Origin: Hypomyces perniciosus | Lineage: Eukaryota; Ascomycota; Sordariomycetes; Hypocreales; Hypocreaceae | Reading direction: 5' to 3' | Assembly (NCBI GenBank): GCA_008477525.1 | Contig: SPDT01000007.1 | Coordinates: 4,960,001 to 5,024,000 of the forward strand | DNA: 64,000 nt | Notes under the pieces: model-generated | Seen by the model: only the letters and a program-made list of their open reading frames with translations | Database searches by the model: none | What the model was told of the DNA's origin: nothing | Made by a program: the position numbers and the translations under genes | Shown here: positions 56,812 to 64,000 of the stretch, one piece after another | How the letters are laid out: each line of letters opens with the position of its first letter | Position numbering within the stretch: position 1 is the first letter of the stretch

Positions 56812-56911
56812 GCTTCCGTAGCTCAGTTGGTTAGAGCTTCGTACTAATACTTCAGCTTCGGCGCAAGTCTTGGTGATGCGAAGGTCGCAGGTTCAAGCCC
56901 TGCCGGGAGCA
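56812..56911 (+). tRNA. tRNA-Ile(AAT): tRNA-Ile (anticodon AAT) with a 26-nt intron
   Basis: The acceptor stem GCTTCCG pairs with CGGGAGC (one G-T pair). The D arm is GCTC-AGTTGGTTA-GAGC. The anticodon stem TCGTA/TGCGA encloses the loop CTAATA-A with anticodon AAT at 56846-56848. The intron 56850-56875 sits at the canonical place, one base 3' of the anticodon. The T arm is GCAGG-TTCAAGC-CCTGC and the discriminator base is A at 56911. The A-box and B-box promoter elements are internal. Confidence 0.93.
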
Positions 56912-58266
56912 GTTCTCTCTGATGCCATCCATACGTCCTTTTTTTTTTTTGGTGATTGTGGTTGATGCACGTCGTTCTTTTTTGTACCCGTTGGTTGTTG
57001 GTTGGTTGGTCTTAGAATATCACTAGTACATTATATTATATAGTAGGGAGTGTACGGAGTAGGAAGTAGAAAATTTCTTCCCCATCCGTGGCATCGTTGA
57101 GGTGGTTGGAGATCCTCCTGAGTATTACTACAGATTCTGCTCTTGTCCCGATACATTATTAGTACATGGCATGGCGGTGGCTGGTGTGCGAGAGAAGCAA
57201 GTGACAGGATGGCAGACAAGCGACGCCGTTGTGGGACTATTTTTTTTCTCGGCCCAGCCCGCCGTGCCTCCGTTTAATGGTGAATGGGTCCGTATTGTAA
57301 CAAAAAAGTGACGAGTTTTATGTAGAGGTACTTGTCCGCACGAGCTGAGGAGAGAGAGAGGAGGTACTTTGCACCCCGAGCTATAGCTAATTCCAATTCA
57401 CATTGATATCTACCAATTCAATGGCCATTGAACAACTACAACAGCCTTTCATCTCTCACTCCTTACCATTGCTTCATCTGCGCTCCTCCCCCAGCCGCAT
57501 CGTAAATGCATTCATTGTGAGGCTTCCGACCCGGTGCCTTGCATCTTACCGCTGCCCACATCGCCTGGTGGCTCGACTCCAGCCACCCATATTCTCGCGA
57601 AGCAGCTCTGCGCCTCCACCTCGAAGCTGCAGCTCCCGACCGCCTCTTCATCAATTCGCAGGCTTCTGACACTTTTTTGTTTCCCCGTCCCACAGTTGGT
57701 TTCATCCGACTCCAATAAGCCCTCGGCGTCAGCTTGCTTGCTGCTGCTGGGCATCTGGTTACTCGAGCCACTCACAACCCTGGTCCATGCACGGGTCTGC
57801 AGCTTCTGCTAACAAACCACCGGAACACTCACCTTTTTTTTTTTTTTTTTTTTTCTGAGTCGATGCCCAGTCAGAGAAAGTACAACGGCATCCATCCGCC
57901 TGCATCTCGTGGCCGCGTGTGTCTGCACAGCATAGCTATACATATTATATCTGTACGGCATGGTGCATGGCCCCGGAGGCTGAACAAGGAGAAGAGACCC
58001 ATATTACGTTCCTACAATATTAGTTCATGCTCCGTCCTCAAAACGGCCCCGTACTGTCGGAGCCCTGCTTCTCTTCCAACACACCCTCTATTGTCCTACT
58101 CCGTATTACTAGTATCTGTCTTCACGGAGGCGTACAAACACGCTCACATAATACGAACCGAGTACGTACAGGCCAACCCATGTTGCTAAATTGCTAGTTG
58201 CCTCGCCCTCGCCCTCGTCTTGCCCAACCCCTCCAACCCTCGTCCGCCTCGATCCCACCTGTGGCC
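56912..58266. other. Intergenic region and probable 5' leader of the PhoD-like gene
   Basis: No gene is seen. It has TACGGAGTA/TACTCCGTA words at 57053-57061 and 58097-58105 and a 21-T run at 57834-57854. The frame of the next gene is open back to about 58198, without an ATG. Confidence 0.5.
56939..56950 (+). terminator. RNA polymerase III terminator of tRNA-Ile
   Basis: A run of 12 T begins 28 bp after the tRNA 3' end. Confidence 0.8.
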
Positions 58267-61200
58267 ATGTCGGCGCCATACTGGGGTGAGCTGCCCCAAC
58301 CCAAGGGGTTCCATGAACAACGCTTGTCCGAGGACTACTCGTACGAATACCCGCAGCCGGACCAGAGACAGTCGCTAGATATCCAACCTCCGCGCAAGGC
58401 GAACCGCGCCTCAGTCCAGACTACTTACACTGAGGCTCCCACTGAAACCACATTCAGTCCTCTCTCACCAACTGGATCGACCGTTGGCACCCAAGGTCTA
58501 GCTCCTAGGCCTCCGTCAGATCATCGAGGTATTGCTCACGACCAAGCTTTCGAAGGATATGATAGGAAGACTCGTCACTCGAACCGAATAGCTGACAACC
58601 GCGACGATCCTTCGACAGCTCCCCCAGTTGCCCCAGACACACGAGGGCCTCCTTTGAGCTATCGCGATCCTTACACCAACGAAGGATATCTATGCGCCTA
58701 TCCTTCGCCTACATCTGCCAGACCACAACAGCCCGGAGCACAAGCAGAAGCCATGGGTGCCAATGAATATTTCCCGCCACAGCGGTATGATGGCCAATCG
58801 GGCTCATCACAACGCCCAATTGAAGATGTAGCGGCACGGAGAGATAGTGCTCTAGCAACATACCCACCTAGGGCATCTAGTGGATCGTATGAACGACGAA
58901 AAAAGTTCGCAGCCGACCGATCACCCCTCCAGAAGCTTGAGCTGACGCTCGATAGCATGACCAAGGAGGAGAAGCGAGCTCGAGTGGAGGCTGCGGAACA
59001 AAGAGCTAGACAGAGAGCCGCAATGAGGGTCGCCAGCAGTCAGTCCCCCAACGATCAAATACAAGCCCGTGATCGACAACCTGCTCCTGCCCCTGTTCCT
59101 GCTCCTACTTCCACCTCCACTTCTACGCGGGAAAGGCAGCCCGCGTCAACACTTGAGCCAGCCGCCCCCATAGCTCCCAAAACGACATTACCGCGAGAAC
59201 CAGTTACCCCCAGAGAATTACCAGTGCAAAAGCCACAACCTCCGCAACATGTGAAAGTAGAACAGCCTCACTATTACGGACATGATGTTCAGGCTCAGCA
59301 TGTACAACAGGAACAACGACCCCATTATGGACACGAAGCTCCGGTTCAGCATGCACAACAAGAACGCCGCCCCCAATATGGACATGAAGTGCCGGCTCAG
59401 CATGTACAACAGGAACAACGCCATTATGGACATGATGTGCCGGTTCAACATGTACTACAGCAACAACGCCCCAATCATGGACATGAAATTCCGGTTCAGC
59501 ATGTACAACAGGAACAACGCCATTATAGGCATGAGGTGCCGGCTCAACATGTACAACAGGAACAACGCCCCAATTATCGACATGAAGCCCCTCCACCTCT
59601 GAGAATGGCCGTCGATCAGCAACAAGCTGTACCAGAGTCGGGTATTCCCAAACGAAACTTGAGTTTCCGTGAGCGTGCTGTTCAGGATGACATGAGGCTT
59701 CCCAAAACAGAGACGAGTACGCCACCGGACCAGTCAGAGAAGCCTGTGAGTGGCGGCTTTTCTTTGACCCGTAACGGAAGTAACAAGTTGAGAAAAGAGC
59801 CGCCAGCAGATTCTTGGCATCGTATACGAATGGATGCAGAGAGGAGGTTCCAACCTGGACCAAACTCCGGCCCATTCAATGATGTCGAGCCAATCCCTCA
59901 AGGTTCTGCACAAATGCCTCCCAAGGCCATGCCTCAAAACGTGCAGGAGAGGCGGCTGCCCCCCTTGCCTATCGCCACAACTGATCAAATAGCCACTCCT
60001 CCTGTAAGGGCGGAAAGGGTTCCAGAGCCTGCCACAAGTGAGGATATTCAGGGGATACGACGACGCGCCACGGAACCAATTTATAGTCGTGAGTATGGTT
60101 CTGGTGACATGTATGCAGTCCCTGGCGGCAGACTGCTCAGCCAAATAAGCCAAAATTCTCGGCAAGTTGCCCCAGAACCGACCGTTATAGAGAGGAGACC
60201 GGAACAACAACATCAGCAGCAGCAACAACATCAGCAACAACATCAACAAGCCATGCAGGATTCCCCAGACAGCTCACATCAACGTATTTCAGGCATGGTA
60301 TTCCGAAACAGAGAGGAGATGCAACCCGGAGATGGTTTGTATCAGTCACCTGAGTGGTTAGATGAATGGAAGAAAGGCACTGTCGGCACCCTATCTGGCG
60401 CACTCCTCGATCTCAGCAGTGATCAGTCAGGAGCAGCTGAAAAGAATAGCCCATGGTGGGAACGGGAGGGAGGCCACCGGAGACAGCAAAGCGTTGCGTC
60501 TCGACCACGCAAGGCTGAAGCATTCGACGGTGAGTACGATGACACGACTGGCGGTAAGTTGATTTTCATTGCCTCTCAAGGAGTCAAACTGATGTCGCTT
60601 CAGCACCTACTCGATTTAAGCCACCTCTGTACTTGAAATGCGGTCCCCTTCTAAGATACTGCGGCGTGCGTCGTGAAAAAGTTCCAACTAGACCTCGGGG
60701 CACCAGTGTCATAGTGGAGCGGGAGATATGGAGAGGCAGCGTCATGATTGTCACCAACGACTCAGCTTCATCATATGAGATTGCTCCTATGCTGCGACTC
60801 TTTGTTCAGGGCATTGAATTGCTGCCTCCTCCCCCACATCATGTCAATGGTGATTTGCCACCGGAATACGTCGACCCCATTGCTGGGCATCCAAAGTTGG
60901 GTCGCCGTGGCGAGACTCTCTACGTGCGACCCGTGGAACATCTTGAGGAGGGCAAGGACCACTCTATAGATGAATCTGATCAGGGGCTCTTCGAGAGGAA
61001 AAGGAGTCCGCCAGATGATCCACTACCAAATGGCCTTACTGATCTCCCCGGGTCATATACCAGCCGCAGGAGGCGAGTAGACATTGATGGCGAGAAGATG
61101 CAAAAGTACAAGGATGTGAGAGGTTTCCGTCTTCATGCTGAGCAAGGCTGCACCTTTTGGCGATTTAACATCGAGGTTGAACTTCGTGAGGAGCAACAAC

Positions 61201-63514
61201 GAATTGCGTATCGCATTAACCGTGGCCCAGCAATGGCATTCTGGGTCCCGGCACGTGAGCAGGCGATGAATGTCATGTTTCACAGTTGCAATGGCTTTGG
61301 TGTCGGTGTCAGGCAGGATGAGCTTAGCGGCCCGGATCCCATGTGGCGTGATGTGCTGAATTCGCACCAGTCGCAGCCATTCCACGTCATGATTGGTGGT
61401 GGTAACCAGATTTTTAACGACTGTGTTGCCGAACAGAGTGCACTTTTTGATGAATGGCTTGACATCCGAGACCCAGAGGACAAACACAGCGCAGCATTTA
61501 CACCTGACATGCAAAGTGAGCTGGAGCAATTCTACCTGGAACGGTATTGCAACTGGTTCTCACAAGGCCTGTTTGGATTGGCGAACTCTCAGATTCCCAT
61601 GGTCAACATGTACGACGATCATGACGTATTTGATGGATTTGGCTCGTACCCTCACGATGACATGGAATCGCCTGTGTTTTCTGGTCTCGGGGCCGTGGCG
61701 TTCAAGTACTACATGCTTTTCCAGCATCAGAGCATAGTGACAGAGACTGAGAACTCTGAGCCAAGCTGGATCCTTGGCGAGCAACCCGGTCCGTACATTC
61801 ACGAGCTTAGTCGCAGCCTCTACATGCCAATGGGTGGGAAGGTTGCCTTGCTTGCGGTTGATGGTCGCACAGAGAGGACCGAGAAAACCGTACTAAATGA
61901 AAAGACGTGGGAAAAGATCATGAACAGGTTGTATGCGGAGGTCAAGCGTGGGCAAATTGAGCATCTGCTTGTGCTGATGAGTGTGCCAATCGCCTATCAC
62001 CGGCTTGAGTGGCTGGAGAACTTGTGAGTGATGAATCAATGAATCAATTGGTGTGATGAATGTTACTAACAAGCTCAGGTTGACGTCGAAGCTCATGGGC
62101 CCCGTTAAGATACTTGGCAAGACTGGTTTGCTTGGCAAAACCCTTCACCATCTTAACGATGGTGCTGAGCTTCTTGATGACCTAAACGATCACTGGACTG
62201 GCAAAAATCACAAGCAGGAGCGAACTATTATCCTTGAAGATTTGCAGGACTTGGCGATTGACAAGTCACTCCGAATTACGATCTTGAGGTAAGCTACCCC
62301 TTGTCTTGATGTAACGGAAACATCTCTTGCTCACAAGTATCAGCGGTGATGTTAATATGGCTGCCATTGGTCAATTTCACTCGAATGCCAAGGTTGGTCT
62401 TGCGAAGCACAAGGACCCGAGGTATATGCCGAATATCATATCTTCGGCCGTTGTGAACAGTCCGCCTCTCGAGAGGGTGGCCGATATGCTCCACAGGCGA
62501 AGCAAAGTCCACCATTTCGACAAGCAAACAGACGAGAGCATGATTCCCATATTCCAACACGGAGTTGATGGCAAGCCAAGGAAGAACAAGACTCTCATGT
62601 CCCATCGCAACTGGTGCTCGATCCGCGTGTGGGCACCAGGTAGCACACCACCTCCAACGCCTCCGACATCTGATGATGGTAGGAGTCAAAGTCCACCATC
62701 GAGCGGAGGCGGAAGTATTTTCCGGAGACTGTCCTCTAGGGGGAGGTCTTCTTCAAAGATTTTTGACACATCACGAGAGTCGGTACGAGGGCCTCGACCT
62801 CCTGTTTCCGGTGGTGGTGGCGGTTTCTTCCGAAGCCTGTCGCGACGACGGAATTCAGTTGACACACAACAGCGTCCTGGTCTCTTGACTCGAACGATGT
62901 CGCTGGGCCGTGGTGAGGCTCAGCAAAAGGCTGGCATGACGCGCTTTAGCGGGCCAGGCAGCCAGAGTAGACAAGATGCCATGAACGGACAGTGGAGCGA
63001 TGGGTATGATGAGGATGAGTTCCTGGACGCTAGGGCCGCTGGCCAACCTCGCCCATCGGGTCTGCGTGGAGGTGCCGCGTTTGACGAGTTCTCCGAGGGA
63101 GACGAATCACTTTTTACTGCCCAAGGCCCACGGAGAGCCCACACCATGAGCAATCAAACGATTGGAATGGAAGATCCGGCTATCCGTCCCTTCCACCGGA
63201 CTCCCACCGGTTTATCTACAAAGAAGATGCGGCAAGCTGAGAAGCATGCGGTTGATTTGGAAGGTGGATTGGATATTTGCCTCAACGTTGAGGTGAACCC
63301 CAAGGACCCGACGGGTATTACGATGCCATACCGGCTCCTGGTCCCTAAGTTGTGGTATGAATATACCCCCGAGGACGATTTGCTCCAGGCGGGGCCAAGC
63401 GGCATCAAGAAATTCCTGAGTTTCAGGAAGAAGCCCCAACCGAAACCAGAACCTCCCGCGGCAGAGGAAGAATATGATGAAAGTGAAGATAGTGTTAAAT
63501 ACCAGGGACAATAA
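58267..63514 (+). CDS. Large PhoD-like phosphatase with disordered N-terminal half
   Basis: Exons 58267-60553, 60604-62023, 62079-62288 and 62344-63514 give 1695 aa. The start MSAPYWGELPQPKGFHEQRL is the first ATG in the frame. Residues 1-760 are Pro/Gln/Arg-rich and probably disordered, with a 16-17-residue repeat at about 333-443. From about 765 comes a PhoD-like metallophosphatase domain: LKCGPLLRYCG, GGGNQIFND (about 1027), the metal-binding MYDDHDVFDGFGSY (about 1097), DGRTERT, and SGDVNMAAIGQF (about 1306), which is assembled across intron 3. The C-terminal 250 residues are Ser/Gly/Arg-rich and include SIFRRLSSRGRSSS. PhoD enzymes hydrolyse phosphodiesters using metal ions; this fungal branch (PhoD_2 type) is intracellular, with no signal peptide here, and its substrate is unknown. 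Confidence 0.9.
59265..59595 (+). repeat. Coding minisatellite, 48-51 bp units, about 6-7 copies
   Basis: Units encode variants of HYGHEVPAQHVQQEQR(P). Unit length alternates between 16 and 17 residues because the final Pro is sometimes missing. Confidence 0.9.
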
Positions 63515-63926
63515 ATGGGAGGGGAGGGGACTTGAACTTTGGAAAGGGAAACCGATATTGCTTTTAATCTTTTTTTCTGCATTTGCTTGCATATATTTGT
63601 TCTTTTTCATTGGGCTTGGCTTGGAATCGAAAGCCTTTTTGCTGCATTTGGCAATGACTTTAGCGTGTTATGGATGGATAGCATGGCATTAGACATGTGG
63701 ATTTTGGGGGAACAGGACTGGCTGAGGTAAAAAGGCAGAGATGGTCTATTGCTTGGCTAAGGTCACGGCAGTTATGACCTCAATGGAAGATATTTTGCGA
63801 TATGGACTTGATAATGACGCACTTTGCTTCATCAACAATGAACGAAACATTAAAAATGGAAACACGAGTCAAAAGAGACAAAAAGTTTTGGTATTGAAAG
63901 TTGCGAGAAGCTGCAAAAAATGAAAC
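63515..63926. other. 3' region of the PhoD-like gene
   Basis: 412 bp with no gene seen before the minus-strand tRNA. Confidence 0.55.
63915..63920 (-). terminator. RNA polymerase III terminator of tRNA-Thr
   Basis: Six T on the minus strand, six bases after the tRNA 3' end. Confidence 0.7.
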
Positions 63927-64000
63927 TGCCCACTATCAGAGTCGAACTGATCACCTTGTCATGTCCAGGATTTACTAGTGACACGCTATACCGCTTAGCC
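63927..64000 (-). tRNA. tRNA-Thr(AGT): tRNA-Thr (anticodon AGT) with short intron, 5' end beyond the window
   Basis: Read on the minus strand the D arm is GCTA-AGCGGTA-TAGC in outline. The anticodon stem TGTCA/TGACA encloses CTAGTA, an insertion of about 10 nt (AATCCTGGAC), and A, giving anticodon AGT. The T arm is ATCAG-TTCGACT-CTGAT and the 3' acceptor half is AGTGGGC with discriminator A at 63927. The first seven or eight bases lie to the right of the window. Confidence 0.85.

Noticed and set aside
59204..59875. 223-codon minus-strand frame with His/Val repeats
   Set aside because: It is the antisense shadow of the coding minisatellite in the PhoD-like gene.
1..64000. Secondary-metabolite cluster, CRISPR array or plasmid/phage features
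   Set aside because: No PKS, NRPS, terpene cyclase, P450 or cluster regulator is present, no regularly spaced direct repeats exist, and all genes have eukaryotic introns and style.

Overview
The window is nuclear DNA of a filamentous ascomycete. Reading frames are interrupted by short introns (49-149 nt, mostly 50-70) with GT..AG ends and CTAAC/CTGAC-type branch sites, and the gene content is typically fungal: the ERMES subunit MDM12, a YPK1/Gad8 kinase, a Ppc89-type spindle pole protein, a fungal NACHT-WD40 receptor and a GH76 mannanase. Gene style suggests a Sordariomycete, perhaps Hypocreales; that placement is inference and no marker here proves it.

Layout. Positions 1-8000 look accessory: an F-box-type gene with an in-frame stop (1-996), AT-rich DNA holding a 728-bp dead pogo/Fot-type transposon (1786-2513, terminal inverted repeats and TA target duplication), and a large NACHT-WD40 receptor (3574-7878). 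From about 8.2 kb onward the window is mostly conserved genes: YPK1/gad8 (-), peptide methionine sulfoxide reductase A (+), a mitochondrial Bax-inhibitor/GHITM-like membrane protein (-), a protein joining two cyclic-nucleotide-binding domains to an F-box and leucine-rich repeats (-), threonine dehydratase ILV1 (-), a small PPxY protein (-), a DUF7514-like protein (-), a secreted GH76 glycosidase (-), a Ppc89/Cep57-type spindle pole protein (+), NOC2 (-), VPS28 (+), MDM12 (-), FAB1 (-), a poly-Q/poly-P protein (+), a BolA protein (-), an ACSF3-like acyl-CoA synthetase (+), eIF4E (-), an unrecognised 417-aa protein with one membrane helix (+), tRNA-Ile(AAT) with an intron (+), a 1695-aa PhoD-like phosphatase (+), and a tRNA-Thr(AGT) cut by the right edge (-).

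Functional links. There is no operon and no biosynthetic cluster. Several genes belong to connected cell systems: FAB1 and VPS28 both act on endosomes and vacuoles, MDM12 and the GHITM-like protein are mitochondrial, NOC2 and eIF4E serve ribosome assembly and translation, and YPK1 is the TORC2 effector. NOC2 and VPS28 share a 317-bp divergent promoter.

Most interesting items. (1) The cNMP x2/F-box/LRR protein, which by its parts would be a substrate receptor of an SCF ubiquitin ligase gated by cyclic nucleotide. (2) The NACHT-WD40 receptor beside a transposon relic. (3) A 9-bp word, TACGGAGTA (or its reverse complement), seen 9 times, always outside genes, against about 0.5 expected by chance in 64 kb. 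Exon limits were placed by eye from splice signals and frame continuity; all joins sum to whole codons.
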